Of a stretch of DNA of 64,000 bases, positions 16,388 through 26,361 are shown in pieces. Numbering within the stretch: position 1 is the first letter of the stretch; the number at the start of each line of letters is the position of its first letter. The notes beneath the pieces were generated by a model. That model searched no databases. It was not told the DNA's origin and saw nothing but the letters and a program-made list of their open reading frames with translations. This DNA is from Roseovarius nubinhibens ISM (GTDB taxonomy: Bacteria > Pseudomonadota > Alphaproteobacteria > Rhodobacterales > Rhodobacteraceae). The stretch spans positions 2,258,687-2,322,686 of the forward strand of contig NZ_CH724156.1 of the NCBI RefSeq assembly GCF_000152625.1. Direction: 5' to 3'. A program made the position numbers and the translations under genes.

Positions 16388-17944
16388 GTGGCCAGCAAGC
16401 AGAACATTCTGTTCGTCGTCATAGATCAGCTGCGCGCGGATTGCGTGGCCGGTGCCTTGGCCAATTCCGCCCGGATGCGCAACTTGCAGGCGCTGCAATC
16501 CGACGCGGTGAGCTTTGCCCATCATCATTCGGTGACCAACCCCTGCGGCCCGTCGCGCGTGTCGATCCTGACCGGGCAATATGCGATGAACCATGGGGTG
16601 ACCCGCAATGGCACGCCGCTGGCACAGGATGTGCCCAATCTCGCGACCGAGGCGCGGCGCGCGGGCTATGCGCCCCGGCTCTATGGCTATACCGATGCGG
16701 CGGTCGACCCGCGTGCCCATGATCCCGCCGATCCCAGGATGCACAGCTATGAACAGGTGCTGCCGGGCTTTGACGAGGCGCTGGAAATGCGCCTCGAGGA
16801 AAGCTGGCCCTGGCGTGGGTTTCTCAAGGCGCAGGGCTATGACGTGCCGGACTATCCTGCGATCTTTCGCTCTGACGGGCCGCGCCCCGATGCGCCCGCC
16901 TTTTACCGGGCCGAGCATAGCGACACCGCCTTTCTCACCGACCGGGTGATCGAGGATCTGCGCGGCCGGCCGCAGGGCTGGTTTGCCCATGTCACCTATA
17001 TCCGGCCGCACCCGCCGCTTGTGGCGCCCGCGCCCTATAACACGCTGATCGATCGCGACAGCCTGCCCGCGCCGATACGTCCCCGCCCGGCTGCGGCGGA
17101 GCGGGCGGCGCATCCCTATAATGGTCCGGCCATGGATCAGCGGCCTCTGGCCGCCAATGTCGAGGGTTTCCCTGATCTCGAGGAGAGCGACGAGAACCTC
17201 GCCATGCTGCGCGCGATCTATCTCGGGCTCGCGGCCGAGGTCGATGACCATATCGGGCGGCTCATCGCCTTTCTCAAGGACAGCGGCCAATATGACGAGA
17301 CGCTGATCGTGGTGACGGCGGATCATGGGGAAATGCTCGGCGATCATCACCAATGGGGCAAGATGAGCTATCGCAACGCGGCCTTTCATGTGCCGCTGAT
17401 CATCCGCAGCCCGGCCCATCGCGCCCAGTTCGGCCGCCGCGTCGAGGCGATCACCGAATCCGTCGATCTGGCGCCGACGATCCTTGATCTCATCGGGAAG
17501 GACATCCCCGACACGATGGATGGCCAGAGCCTGCGCCCCTTTCTCGAGGGGCAGAGCCCGGCGGGCTGGCGCAACCACAGCTTTTCCGAGCTGAGCTATG
17601 GCGATCCGCTGGTGCCGACGCGCTGGCAGCGCGATCTGGGGCTGGCGGCGGAGGAGGCCAACCTGTCGGTCTTGCGCACGCGCGATCATGTGCTGGTGCA
17701 TTTCAACGGCGGGCTGCCGCCTTTGTTGTTGGCGCGGGACGGGGATCACGAGGCTGAGGTTTCGGCGGACGCGGCGGCGCGCGACAGGATGTTCGAGATG
17801 ACGCGCCAGCTGCTCGACCATCGGATGCGCCATGGCGGCGGGCCGTTCCGGCGCAGCATGATCACCGCCGAGGGGCTCAAGCGCGGGACGCGCGGCACCG
17901 GCGGGGCAGGGGCGACACCGCTGCCCCTTGCGCAAGTGTCATAA
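16388..17944 (+). CDS. Phosphonate monoester hydrolase / sulfatase-family phosphodiesterase
   Basis: The protein (518 residues from the GTG at 16388, preceded by AGAGGGGG; an in-frame ATG at 16367 is the alternative) belongs to the alkaline phosphatase superfamily. The formylglycine motif is C53-G-P-S-R57 in TNPCGPSRVSILTG, which must be converted by a formylglycine-generating system not in this window. Metal residues include D13 (VVIDQLRAD) and the DHGEMLGDHHQWGK segment. The mid-region (VDPR...DPRM, YIRPHPPLVAPAPY, LPAPIRP) matches rhizobial phosphonate monoester hydrolase more closely than typical sulfatases, as I recall that sequence. It probably cleaves phosphonate monoesters or phosphodiesters. 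It is divergent from DeoR/NptA and followed by a peptide-type ABC importer. Confidence 0.82.
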   Translation: MASKQNILFVVIDQLRADCVAGALANSARMRNLQALQSDAVSFAHHHSVTNPCGPSRVSILTGQYAMNHGVTRNGTPLAQDVPNLATEARRAGYAPRLYGYTDAAVDPRAHDPADPRMHSYEQVLPGFDEALEMRLEESWPWRGFLKAQGYDVPDYPAIFRSDGPRPDAPAFYRAEHSDTAFLTDRVIEDLRGRPQGWFAHVTYIRPHPPLVAPAPYNTLIDRDSLPAPIRPRPAAAERAAHPYNGPAMDQRPLAANVEGFPDLEESDENLAMLRAIYLGLAAEVDDHIGRLIAFLKDSGQYDETLIVVTADHGEMLGDHHQWGKMSYRNAAFHVPLIIRSPAHRAQFGRRVEAITESVDLAPTILDLIGKDIPDTMDGQSLRPFLEGQSPAGWRNHSFSELSYGDPLVPTRWQRDLGLAAEEANLSVLRTRDHVLVHFNGGLPPLLLARDGDHEAEVSADAAARDRMFEMTRQLLDHRMRHGGGPFRRSMITAEGLKRGTRGTGGAGATPLPLAQVS

Positions 17945-18263
17945 GGGAGATGGGGAATGGAGCGTGTCACGAAACCTTTGCATTCCCCTTGCAGAAATCG
18001 ACGGGCCCGAGTGCGTGGGCCTGTGCGTGTGTCCGGGGGAACGGGCGGGTCGGCCATGTCGCATGGCGTGATCCGGGCCACCGCCGGGACGGGGTGTTTT
18101 GGGGACGTAACGGAACAGGCTGGATCTAGCAGATGGCTCGGCGGGCATCCCTGATGCGCCGCGCGGAGTGGTTTAACTTTCGGGGCGGGTCAGAGGACAG
18201 GCCCCGGTCAACCGGTCAAGGGGCAACGAGACCCCACGCCGATCAAATGGAACAGGAGAGGTT
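17945..18263. other. Spacer between phosphoester hydrolase and ABC importer
   Basis: No gene with codon structure or ribosome site is visible in this 319-bp gap. It contains a short dyad (CGGTCAACCG near 18206) and AGGAGAGG directly upstream of the binding-protein ATG. No clear terminator or promoter stands out, so co-transcription with the hydrolase gene is possible. Confidence 0.5.
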
Positions 18264-20303
18264 ATGAAACGGATCTTACTCACTGGTGTGGCGATGGTGG
18301 CATTGCCCGCCGCGGCCTTGGCCGAATGCCCGGGGATCACCGTGGCGGATATGCAAGGCATCGCAAGCGGCGCCTTCCCACAGCAATATGAACTGAGCGC
18401 CTTTCAGGAGGCCGCCGGCTGCGAGATGGCCTTTACGGCGCATCCCGATATCGAGGCCCTGAACGGCCGCATCAAGGGCAATGAGGCGCTGCCCGCGCTC
18501 GCAGACCGCCTGCCGGCGGAGCCGCTCGTCGTGGTGCCCTATGACAGCATCGGCCAATATGGCGGCACGCTCGATGTGCTGTCGAACGCGACCGAGGCGG
18601 GCACCTCCGACTTTCTGTCGGTGCGCCATGTGAACCTCGTGCGCTATAGCGACGATCTTCAGACCATCGTGCCCAATGTCGCGAAATCCTGGGAATGGAA
18701 CGAGGATTTCACCAAGCTGACCTTCAAGCTGCGTGCAGGCCACAAATGGTCGGATGGCGCGCCCTTTACCTCGGCGGATGTGAAATTCTGGCATGACAAT
18801 CTGATGCTGGACACGAATATCTTTGAAAAGCCAAAGGATTACGTGACTGTCGGCGGCGAGACGATGACCGTGGACACGCCCGACGAGACCACCGTCGTCT
18901 TTAACCTCCCGGCGCCCAAGCCCGGGCTCTTGGCGCATTTCGCCACCCATTTCGCCCAAGGCTTCCAGCCCAAGCATTTCCTCGGTCAGTTCCACCCGGA
19001 CATCAACGCCGATGCCGACAGCTATGCGCAGGGTCTTGGCTTTGAAAACGGCTATGACGCGATCAAGGCCTATTGGGGCAATTCCGACTGGACCGACACG
19101 CCGACGCCGATGCTGTCCAAGCCGGACCTCGTCGAGGGTCTGCCCAAGGCGACCTATCCGACGCTGGAAAGCCATATCTATGTGACCGACACCACCGAGG
19201 GTCGGCATCTCGTGGCGAACCCCTATTTCTTCCAGGTCGATCCGACGGGCCAGCAGCTCCCGTATATCGGCGAACAGGATGAGGTCTATATCAACGACAA
19301 CGAGGTGCGTATCCTCAAGCTGGTCAACAACGAGGTCGATTACAAATCGCAATCTCTGCAGCTCGCCTCGGCGCCTATCCTTTTGGAAAATCAGGAAAAG
19401 GGCGGCTATAACATCTATCTGCGTCCCGAGATCACCATGGGGGCCTTTGGCTTTAACGTGACCCATGAAGACCCGGAAAAACGCAAGGTCTTTGGCGATC
19501 TGAAATTCCGCGAAGCGATGTCGCTGGCGATCAACCGGGAAGAGCTCAACGAGACGGGCTTTTTCGGGCAGGGCACGCCCAAGCAATATGTCGGCTTCTC
19601 GCCGCTGCCGGAATTTGCCGACCCGAAATGGGAAAGCTATATGGCCGAGTTCGATCCCGACGGGGCCAAGGCGCGGCTTGACGAGATCGGCATGAAAGAC
19701 ACCGATGGCGACGGCTTCCGCGAATTGCCCAATGGCGACAAGCTGGTGCTCAACCTCAACTATTCGACCCAAGGCATCGCTGGTCAGACGGTTGAACTGG
19801 TGGCGCAATTCTGGGCCGATGTCGGTATCCAGTCGACGGTGAAAGAGGTCACGCCCGACGAATACCGCTCGGCGCAATCCGCCAACAAGCTCGACGTCGC
19901 CATGTGGCGCAAGGGTCAGCCGCTCGCCATCGTGCTCGGCAATAACGAGCTCTGGGTGCCGCCGTTCGAGAACTATTTCGGCAACCGCAGCGGGATGCTC
20001 TGGGCCGAATGGGTCGATAGCGACGGTGCCGCCGGGGTGGAACCGCCGGAGCCGGTGAAACAGCTCATCGCGGATATCAACGCCTTCCAATCCGCCGATC
20101 AGGAAAGCCCCGAGTTCGCCGAACTGGGCGCGCGACTGGTGCAGACGATGACCGAGAACCTCTATTTCATCGGCACCGTCAACGCCCCGGCCCCGATCTA
20201 TCAGAGCAAGCGGTTGCAGAACTTCACCGAGTTCAAGACCCACAGCTATGAATACTATCGGACCTACCCCTACCGGGCGACACAATGGTGGCTGACCGAG
20301 TGA
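18264..20303 (+). CDS. ABC transporter substrate-binding protein, family 5 (peptide type)
   Basis: The 679-residue protein has a signal peptide (MKRILLTGVAMVALPAAALA) and the SBP_bac_5 fold (LTFKLRAGHKWSDGAPFTSADVKFWHD; FREAMSLAINREELNETGFF). It is longer than typical DppA/OppA proteins of about 530-600 residues, with extra sequence at the N-terminus before the first conserved strand (about residues 20-80). It delivers ligand to the two permeases encoded downstream. Family-5 proteins bind peptides, nickel, opines or sugars, so the substrate is open. A 108-bp gap separates it from the permease genes. Confidence 0.92.
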   Translation: MKRILLTGVAMVALPAAALAECPGITVADMQGIASGAFPQQYELSAFQEAAGCEMAFTAHPDIEALNGRIKGNEALPALADRLPAEPLVVVPYDSIGQYGGTLDVLSNATEAGTSDFLSVRHVNLVRYSDDLQTIVPNVAKSWEWNEDFTKLTFKLRAGHKWSDGAPFTSADVKFWHDNLMLDTNIFEKPKDYVTVGGETMTVDTPDETTVVFNLPAPKPGLLAHFATHFAQGFQPKHFLGQFHPDINADADSYAQGLGFENGYDAIKAYWGNSDWTDTPTPMLSKPDLVEGLPKATYPTLESHIYVTDTTEGRHLVANPYFFQVDPTGQQLPYIGEQDEVYINDNEVRILKLVNNEVDYKSQSLQLASAPILLENQEKGGYNIYLRPEITMGAFGFNVTHEDPEKRKVFGDLKFREAMSLAINREELNETGFFGQGTPKQYVGFSPLPEFADPKWESYMAEFDPDGAKARLDEIGMKDTDGDGFRELPNGDKLVLNLNYSTQGIAGQTVELVAQFWADVGIQSTVKEVTPDEYRSAQSANKLDVAMWRKGQPLAIVLGNNELWVPPFENYFGNRSGMLWAEWVDSDGAAGVEPPEPVKQLIADINAFQSADQESPEFAELGARLVQTMTENLYFIGTVNAPAPIYQSKRLQNFTEFKTHSYEYYRTYPYRATQWWLTE

Positions 20304-20411
20304 TCGGCCGCCTCTGAGCAATCGGCGCCGGGCGGCCACCCCCGCCCGCGCCACCCCAAGAAAACGACCGAACCGGCATCGACCGGCCTAGGCAGATAAC
20401 AGGGAAAAGTG

Positions 20412-21416
20412 ATGCTGAATTTCAGCCGTTTCGTGCTGACACGCGCCGTCATGGCCTTGATCACGCTGATCATCGTGTCACTGGTTGTGTTCTCGCTGAT
20501 GGAGCTGGTGCCCGGCGATTGCGCCGAACGCTATCTCGCGTTCAAGAACACCCAAGGCTCTGGCATTTCGGTCGAGGATATCGAGATCGAGCGCCAGCGG
20601 CTCGGACTGGATCAGCCGTTCCTGGCGCGCTGGGGCAGCTGGATCATCAACGCCTTTCAGGGCGAATTTGGCGACAGCTGCATCCTGCGGGTCAATATCG
20701 CCCAACTCCTGGGTGACAAGTTCATGCTCTCGCTGACCATCTGCCTCGCCTCGCTGGCGCTGGCCTATGCCATCGCGATCCCGGTGGGCATCATCTCCGC
20801 CGCCACGAACAATCCCTGGCTCAACAACGGCTTGCGCCTGTTTAGCTATCTCGGCCTCGCGATGCCGAACTTCCTGCTGGCGCTGATGATCATGCTGGTC
20901 TCGACCGTCTGGTTTGGCGAAACGCTCACCGGGCTCTTTAGCAAGGAATACCGCGACGCGCCTTGGGATTGGGACAAGTTCGTCGATCTGATGAAACACG
21001 CCTGGCTGCCGATTTTCATCCTTGGCTGGTCGGCCACCGCCTTTGCGCTGCAAACGGTGCGGGCGCTGATGTCCGACGAGATCGGCAAGCTCTATGTCAC
21101 CGCCGCCGCCGCCCGGGGCGTCCATGGGCGCAAGCTCTTGTGGCGCTACCCGGCGCGGCACGCGCTCGGCCCGATCGTCAACAGCCTCGGCTTTGACCTC
21201 AACCGGATCTTCAACGAACTGCCCATCGTGGCGCTGATCCTGACCCTGACCGAGGCGGGCGCGCTTCTGATCGAGGCGCTGGCGCGCTCCAACGACCAAC
21301 AGCTCGCAGGCGCGATCATCTTTCTGCTGACCGCCTCCATCGTGACGCTGAATTTCTTCACCGACATCCTGCTGGCGGTGATCGATCCGCGCGTCCGCAA
21401 AAGCATTCTGAGGTAG
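20412..21416 (+). CDS. ABC transporter permease (DppB/OppB type)
   Basis: The 334-residue inner-membrane protein has an N-terminal membrane anchor (VMALITLIIVSLVVFSLMELVPGD) and a five-helix BPD_transp_1 domain. Its EAA-like loop is TAAAARGVHGRKLLWRYPAR, which docks on the ATPases. The start at 20412 is behind AGGGA; a GTG at 20409 is the alternative. It ends 7 bp before the second permease. Confidence 0.92.
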   Translation: MLNFSRFVLTRAVMALITLIIVSLVVFSLMELVPGDCAERYLAFKNTQGSGISVEDIEIERQRLGLDQPFLARWGSWIINAFQGEFGDSCILRVNIAQLLGDKFMLSLTICLASLALAYAIAIPVGIISAATNNPWLNNGLRLFSYLGLAMPNFLLALMIMLVSTVWFGETLTGLFSKEYRDAPWDWDKFVDLMKHAWLPIFILGWSATAFALQTVRALMSDEIGKLYVTAAAARGVHGRKLLWRYPARHALGPIVNSLGFDLNRIFNELPIVALILTLTEAGALLIEALARSNDQQLAGAIIFLLTASIVTLNFFTDILLAVIDPRVRKSILR

Positions 21417-21423
21417 ACCGGCC

Positions 21424-22626
21424 ATGAGTGACACCCCCTCGAACCCGACCGATCCCAACCTCGCACAGACGACCGGCCCCCATGTGGCCATCGTCGAGAC
21501 CGAGGATGCCGTCGAGCGCCGCGCCAAAGAGGCCTATTTCACCGCCTCGCAGGGACAGCTCATCTGGGCCCGGTTCCGCAAGCAACGCGCCGCGATGATC
21601 GCCGCCTGTGTGCTGGTCTTTTTGATCCTCTCAGGCCTCTTTGCGCCGTTTCTCTCGCCCTATGATCCGACCATCGCCGGGCGCGACAAGGACTATACCA
21701 ACGGCGCGCCGCAGATCCCGATGTTCTGCGACAAGAACGGCTGTTCAGCGCGGCCCTTTATCCATGGGGTCGAACGCGAACGGTCGATGGCCACCAATTT
21801 CCGCTGGGTGACCAAGGTCAACGAGGATGAGCGGCTCTACGTGAAATTCTTCGTCGATGGCGACCGGTACAAGCTCTTTGGCCTGATCAAGATGGACACG
21901 CATCTTTTCGGTGTCGAAGGCGGCAAGATCCATATCTTTGGCACCGACGAGGACGGGCAGGACATCTTTAGCCGCACGCTCCATGCCATCTGGACCTCGA
22001 TGAAAGTGGGCACGATCGGCGTGGTGATCGCCTTTGTGCTGGCGCTGATCATCGGCGGGGTCTCGGGCTATTACGGCGGCTGGATCGACGGGGTGATCCA
22101 GATGATCACCGACGCGGTGCGCACGGTGCCCGCCATCCCGCTCTTCATGGCGGTGGCGGCCTTTATGCCACCCGAGATGACCGCCGAGGCGAGGTTCTTC
22201 TACATATCAATGATCCTCGGGCTCATCGGCTGGCCGACGCTGGCGCGACGGGTGCGGACCCATCTGCTCACCGAGCGCAATCAGGAATATGTGTTGGCCG
22301 CCCAGCTCTGTGGCGCCGGGCCGGGCCATGTCATCCGGCGGCATCTGCTGCCGAGCTTCACCAGCTATATCATCGTCGATCTGGTGATCTCCTTCCCCTA
22401 CATGGTGCTGAGCGAAACCGCGCTGAGCTTTATCGGCCTCGGCCTCAAGGACCCGGTGAGCTCGCTCGGCGTGATGCTGCAAAAAGCCACCAGCGCCGAC
22501 GTGCTCTTGAACTACCAATGGTATTTCATCCCGGTGCTCTTCTTCATCGCCCTCGTCATGGCCTTCGTCTTTGTCGGCGACGGGCTGCGCGACGCGGCAG
22601 ACCCCTATTCGGATGCGCATAAATGA
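21424..22626 (+). CDS. ABC transporter permease (DppC/OppC type) with a large periplasmic insert
   Basis: The 400-residue protein has an N-terminal OppC-type helix (RAAMIAACVLVFLILSGLFAPFLSPYD) and a BPD_transp_1 domain from about residue 190 (GTIGVVIAFVLALIIGGVSGYYGG). Its docking loop reads LAAQLCGAGPGHVIRRHLLP. Between them is about 95 residues of soluble sequence including two cysteines (FCDKNGCSARPF), longer than in DppC and similar in layout to YejE-like permeases. The stop overlaps the ATPase start (ATGA). Confidence 0.92.
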   Translation: MSDTPSNPTDPNLAQTTGPHVAIVETEDAVERRAKEAYFTASQGQLIWARFRKQRAAMIAACVLVFLILSGLFAPFLSPYDPTIAGRDKDYTNGAPQIPMFCDKNGCSARPFIHGVERERSMATNFRWVTKVNEDERLYVKFFVDGDRYKLFGLIKMDTHLFGVEGGKIHIFGTDEDGQDIFSRTLHAIWTSMKVGTIGVVIAFVLALIIGGVSGYYGGWIDGVIQMITDAVRTVPAIPLFMAVAAFMPPEMTAEARFFYISMILGLIGWPTLARRVRTHLLTERNQEYVLAAQLCGAGPGHVIRRHLLPSFTSYIIVDLVISFPYMVLSETALSFIGLGLKDPVSSLGVMLQKATSADVLLNYQWYFIPVLFFIALVMAFVFVGDGLRDAADPYSDAHK

Positions 22627-23621
22627 CGGCCCTGATCGACGTTGAAAACCTGACCCTGCAATTCAAGACCGACGAAGGGCTCGTGACCGCGGTGGATGAT
22701 GTGAGCTTTTCGCTCAACCGTGGCGAGGTCATGGGGCTGGTCGGCGAAAGCGGCTCGGGCAAATCCGTCACCGCCAAATCGCTCATGCATCTCAATGCGC
22801 GCAACGCGGTCTATGGACCCAAGAGCCGGATCACCCTGCACACCGACGAGGGGCCGATTGACGTGCTGTCGCTGACCCGTCCCGCCGATATGAAAGTGGT
22901 GCGCGGCGGCGCGATCTCGATGATCTTTCAAGAACCGATGGCGAGCTTTGCCCCGGCGATCACCATCGGCAAGCAGATGGTTGAACAGCTCCAGCTTCAC
23001 GCGGGCATGAGCAAATCCCGCGCCAAGGAGGTCTCGGTCGAGATGCTCGACCGGGTCGGCATCTCGGACGCGGCGCGGCGGTTCAATCAATACGCCTTTG
23101 AGCTCTCGGGCGGGATGCGGCAGCGGGCGATGATCGCCATGGCGCTGTCGACCCGGCCCAAGCTCTTGATCGCGGATGAGCCGACCACAGCCCTCGACGT
23201 GACCATTCAGGCGCAGGTGATCGACCTGATGAAGGATCTCGTGGACGAGTTTCACATGGGCATCATCTTTATCACCCATGACCTCGGCGTCGTGGCCCAG
23301 ACCGCCGACAAGGTCTCGGTCATGTATCTCGGGCGGCTCATCGAGGAAGGCCCGGTGCGGCCGGTGATCCGCGACGCCAAACACCCCTATACCCAAGGTC
23401 TCCTCGCGGCGCTGCCCAAGCTCGACAATCTCGACGCGCCGCTGACCCCGGTGCCGGGGGATATTCCCTCGCCGCTCGACCGGCCCTCGGGCTGTGTCTT
23501 TCACACGCGCTGCCCGAAATACCTCGGCGATGAATGCCGCCTGCAGGAGCCGCGCAACCGCATGGCCGCCCCCGATCACCGGGTCGCCTGCCACATCTAT
23601 TCGGGAGACGGGCATGACTGA
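22623..23621 (+). CDS. ABC transporter ATP-binding protein (DppD/OppD type)
   Basis: The 332-residue ATPase has Walker A GESGSGKS, signature LSGGMRQR, Walker B LLIADEPTTALDV and the oligopeptide C-terminal extension with a Cys-rich segment (CVFHTRCPKYLGDEC) found in peptide importers. It energises the permease pair together with the next gene, which it overlaps by 8 bp. Confidence 0.93.
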   Translation: MTALIDVENLTLQFKTDEGLVTAVDDVSFSLNRGEVMGLVGESGSGKSVTAKSLMHLNARNAVYGPKSRITLHTDEGPIDVLSLTRPADMKVVRGGAISMIFQEPMASFAPAITIGKQMVEQLQLHAGMSKSRAKEVSVEMLDRVGISDAARRFNQYAFELSGGMRQRAMIAMALSTRPKLLIADEPTTALDVTIQAQVIDLMKDLVDEFHMGIIFITHDLGVVAQTADKVSVMYLGRLIEEGPVRPVIRDAKHPYTQGLLAALPKLDNLDAPLTPVPGDIPSPLDRPSGCVFHTRCPKYLGDECRLQEPRNRMAAPDHRVACHIYSGDGHD

Positions 23622-24615
23622 TCCTCTGATCCGCGCACGCAACCTGTCGGTCGGCTTTCGCATCGGCGGCGGGCTCTTCGGCAAGTCGATCCTCAAGGCG
23701 GTGGACAAGGTCGATCTCGATATCGAGAAAGGCGCGTTCTTTGGCATCGTCGGCGAAAGCGGCTCGGGCAAGACGACGCTCGGCCGGGCGCTGCTCAAGG
23801 CGGTGCCGATCACCGGCGGCGAAGCCTCCTACACCGATGACGAGGTCGATTACGATCTCACCACGCTCGACGGGGCCGAGCTCAAGGATTACCGCAAACG
23901 GGCCCAGCTCATCTTTCAGGACCCCTATGCCGCGCTCAGCCCGCGCATGACGGTACGCGACATTATCGCCGAACCTTTGGAAGTCATGAAACTGACGCAA
24001 AACCGACGCGATACCGATGCCCGAGTTCGCGAGATCGCGGCGAAATGTCGGCTCAATCTCGAGCATCTGCGCCGCTTCCCCCACGCCTTTTCCGGCGGCC
24101 AGAGACAGCGGATTTCCATCGCCCGCGCGCTGGTCTCCGGGCCGAAATTCATCGTCGCCGATGAAAGCGTCGCGGCGCTCGATGTGTCCATTCAGGCGGA
24201 TGTTCTCAATCTTTTGAAGGAGTTGCAGCGCGACCTTGGGATCACCTTCATGTTCATCAGCCATGATTTGAGCGTCGTGGCCCACACCTGTGACCATGTG
24301 GCGGTGATGTATCTCGGTCGGCTCGTCGAGACCGCGCCCACCCGCAAGATCTTCGCCGCGCCCCGCCACCCCTATACCCGCGCCCTCTTTTCCGCCATCC
24401 CCTCCCTCGACCCCGACAGCAACGACCGCGCCCAGAAGCTCGAAGGCGAGATCCCGTCGCCCACCAATCAGCCGACAGGATGCAAATTTCACACGCGTTG
24501 TCCGCATGTTATCGACCGCTGCCGCAAGGAAGAGCCGGCGCTGGAACAGCCCGGAGACGGCCATGAAGTGGCCTGCCACCGCTGGCGCGAACTGATGGAA
24601 TCAATGCCCGCGTAA
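23614..24615 (+). CDS. ABC transporter ATP-binding protein (DppF/OppF type)
   Basis: The 333-residue ATPase starts MTDPLIRARNLSVGF at 23614 (a frame opening at 23494 lies within the previous gene). It has Walker A GESGSGKTT, signature FSGGQRQR, Walker B FIVADESVAALDV, with Ser in place of the usual Pro after Glu, and the Cys-rich tail CKFHTRCPHVIDRC. It completes the five-gene importer. Confidence 0.93.
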   Translation: MTDPLIRARNLSVGFRIGGGLFGKSILKAVDKVDLDIEKGAFFGIVGESGSGKTTLGRALLKAVPITGGEASYTDDEVDYDLTTLDGAELKDYRKRAQLIFQDPYAALSPRMTVRDIIAEPLEVMKLTQNRRDTDARVREIAAKCRLNLEHLRRFPHAFSGGQRQRISIARALVSGPKFIVADESVAALDVSIQADVLNLLKELQRDLGITFMFISHDLSVVAHTCDHVAVMYLGRLVETAPTRKIFAAPRHPYTRALFSAIPSLDPDSNDRAQKLEGEIPSPTNQPTGCKFHTRCPHVIDRCRKEEPALEQPGDGHEVACHRWRELMESMPA

Positions 24616-24684
24616 AGCTTCGGAACGCTTTGCCCCGCTCGCGCGTTGCCCTGTCACAGGAACAAACGCGGAGCGGTGGCAATC

Positions 24685-26358
24685 ATGTTGGATCAGAGCA
24701 AGGCGGGGCGTGTCGCCATCATCGGGATGGGGCCGCGCGGCCTTGGGGCGCTCAACGCGCTGGCAGAGCGCGCGGCTGAGGTGGATCGGATCATTGAGGT
24801 CGATGTCTTTGAGCCGGGACAAATCCCCGGTCCGGGGCCGAATTTCGATCCGGATCAAAGCGATCTCTGTCTTCTCAACATCCCGCTCCGGTCGATTGAT
24901 CTTGGTGACCCCGCAGGCGAGGGCATCGGCCCCGGGCGGCTTATCGACTGGATCGAGGATGGGGAGGACGGCGAAACCTACCCGCCGCGCGCCTTTCTCG
25001 GGGCCTATCTCGCGCGTTGGTACACGTATCTCGCGAACTCGGTGCCGCATCTGCAGATCACCCATCAGCGGCAATATGTGCGCGACATTCGCGGCACGGC
25101 GGGGGCCTGGTATCTTTGGGGGCAGGAGGGGGCCTATGGGCCTTATGATGAGGTTCTCTTGACCCAAGGCCAGCCCGACACCGAGCCGGACCCCCAGATT
25201 GCCCGCTGGCAAGAGCATCTGCGCCAAGGCGCGGCGCAAGACAGCGGCGCCGAGATGCTGCCCGCCTATCCCGCGAACCGTCTCATGGCGGCGGCGCAGA
25301 GCTGGCGCGGGCGGACGGTGGCGATCCGGGGGCTGGGCCTCTCGACGCTGGATGTGCTGCGGCTCTTGACGCTCGGGCAGGGCGGGCATTTTGCCGAAGG
25401 GCGGTATCACCCGTCAGGAAACGAGCCGGCGCGGATCCTGCCCTTTTCGCTCAACGGGCATGCGCCGGTACCGAAACCGGCCAATGCGCAGCTCGACCGC
25501 AGATATGAGCCCACCGAGGCCGAAACCCGCGCCTTTGCGCGTGAGTTGGCGACGGCGCTGCGGCTTGGCCCGAAGGCGGCGGTGGCGCAGATCGCGCAGA
25601 GCCTTCTGGCGCCGACCTATCGCATCTTGGCGGAGGACGGGGTCGACTGTGGGCCGGGGACGGTCGAGGCCTGGCTCGAGACGGAGCGCGAGCATCCCGG
25701 AGCGCAGGAGTGCAACCCGCCGATCGCGGCGCTTCGTCATGGGATCGAGATGGCCATGGGCACCCGCCCGCCGTCGCCGGGCTATGTCATCGGGCAGGTC
25801 TGGCGCAAGTGGCAGGATGCCCTGCGGCGCGGCTTTAATCCCGGTCAGTCAGATGTGGAAACCGCGCGGGCGCTGGAAAAGTTCGACGAAGGGCTCAAGC
25901 GGTTTTCCTATGGTCCGCCGGTCTGTGCCGCGCATGAAATGCTCATGCTGATCGAGGTCGGGCTGGTGGATCTCCATGCCGCGGACGACCCGGATGTGGT
26001 GCTGACGTCGGAGGGCTGGCAGTTGCTGCCGGGCGACGACAGCAGCAGCGCCTCGGTGATGGTCGATGCGGTCCTGCCTGCGCCGACGCTTGATCATTGC
26101 CGCGACGCTCTGGTGCTGGCGCTGTGCAAGCGGGGGCATATGACCCGTCTGGCTGAAGGGCTGGGTGCCAAGATTGCGCCTGATGGGCGGCTGATCGGCG
26201 AGGATGGCCGCCCGCGCGGCGGGCTGAGCCTGCTTGGGCGGCTGGCCTTGGGCAATGTGGTGGCGGTCGATTCCATCCACGATTGCTTTGGCGCGGCCTC
26301 GGCACGCTGGGCCGAGGCGGCGGTGGCTCGTCTGGTGCGCCGCCCGCTCGCGGCCTGA
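24685..26358 (+). CDS. FAD/NAD(P)-binding protein (NAD_binding_9 family)
   Basis: The 557-residue protein starts with a Rossmann motif (VAIIGMGPRGLGALNAL) and the FDPDQSDLCLLNIPL region typical of the PF13454 FAD-NAD(P)-binding family, related to lysine/ornithine N-monooxygenase-like proteins. A second dinucleotide motif (GRTVAIRGLGLSTLDVLRLL) is near residue 210. Substrate and reaction are unknown. It follows the ABC importer by 69 bp on the same strand and may modify the imported compound. The start chosen is the ATG at 24685 behind GGAG; a TTG at 24646 is in frame. Confidence 0.8.
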   Translation: MLDQSKAGRVAIIGMGPRGLGALNALAERAAEVDRIIEVDVFEPGQIPGPGPNFDPDQSDLCLLNIPLRSIDLGDPAGEGIGPGRLIDWIEDGEDGETYPPRAFLGAYLARWYTYLANSVPHLQITHQRQYVRDIRGTAGAWYLWGQEGAYGPYDEVLLTQGQPDTEPDPQIARWQEHLRQGAAQDSGAEMLPAYPANRLMAAAQSWRGRTVAIRGLGLSTLDVLRLLTLGQGGHFAEGRYHPSGNEPARILPFSLNGHAPVPKPANAQLDRRYEPTEAETRAFARELATALRLGPKAAVAQIAQSLLAPTYRILAEDGVDCGPGTVEAWLETEREHPGAQECNPPIAALRHGIEMAMGTRPPSPGYVIGQVWRKWQDALRRGFNPGQSDVETARALEKFDEGLKRFSYGPPVCAAHEMLMLIEVGLVDLHAADDPDVVLTSEGWQLLPGDDSSSASVMVDAVLPAPTLDHCRDALVLALCKRGHMTRLAEGLGAKIAPDGRLIGEDGRPRGGLSLLGRLALGNVVAVDSIHDCFGAASARWAEAAVARLVRRPLAA

Positions 26359-26361
26359 GGC

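Noticed and set aside
18276..20354. A 692-codon minus-strand frame opposite the family-5 binding protein
   Set aside because: The plus strand has a signal peptide and family motifs; the antisense frame is a mirror of it.
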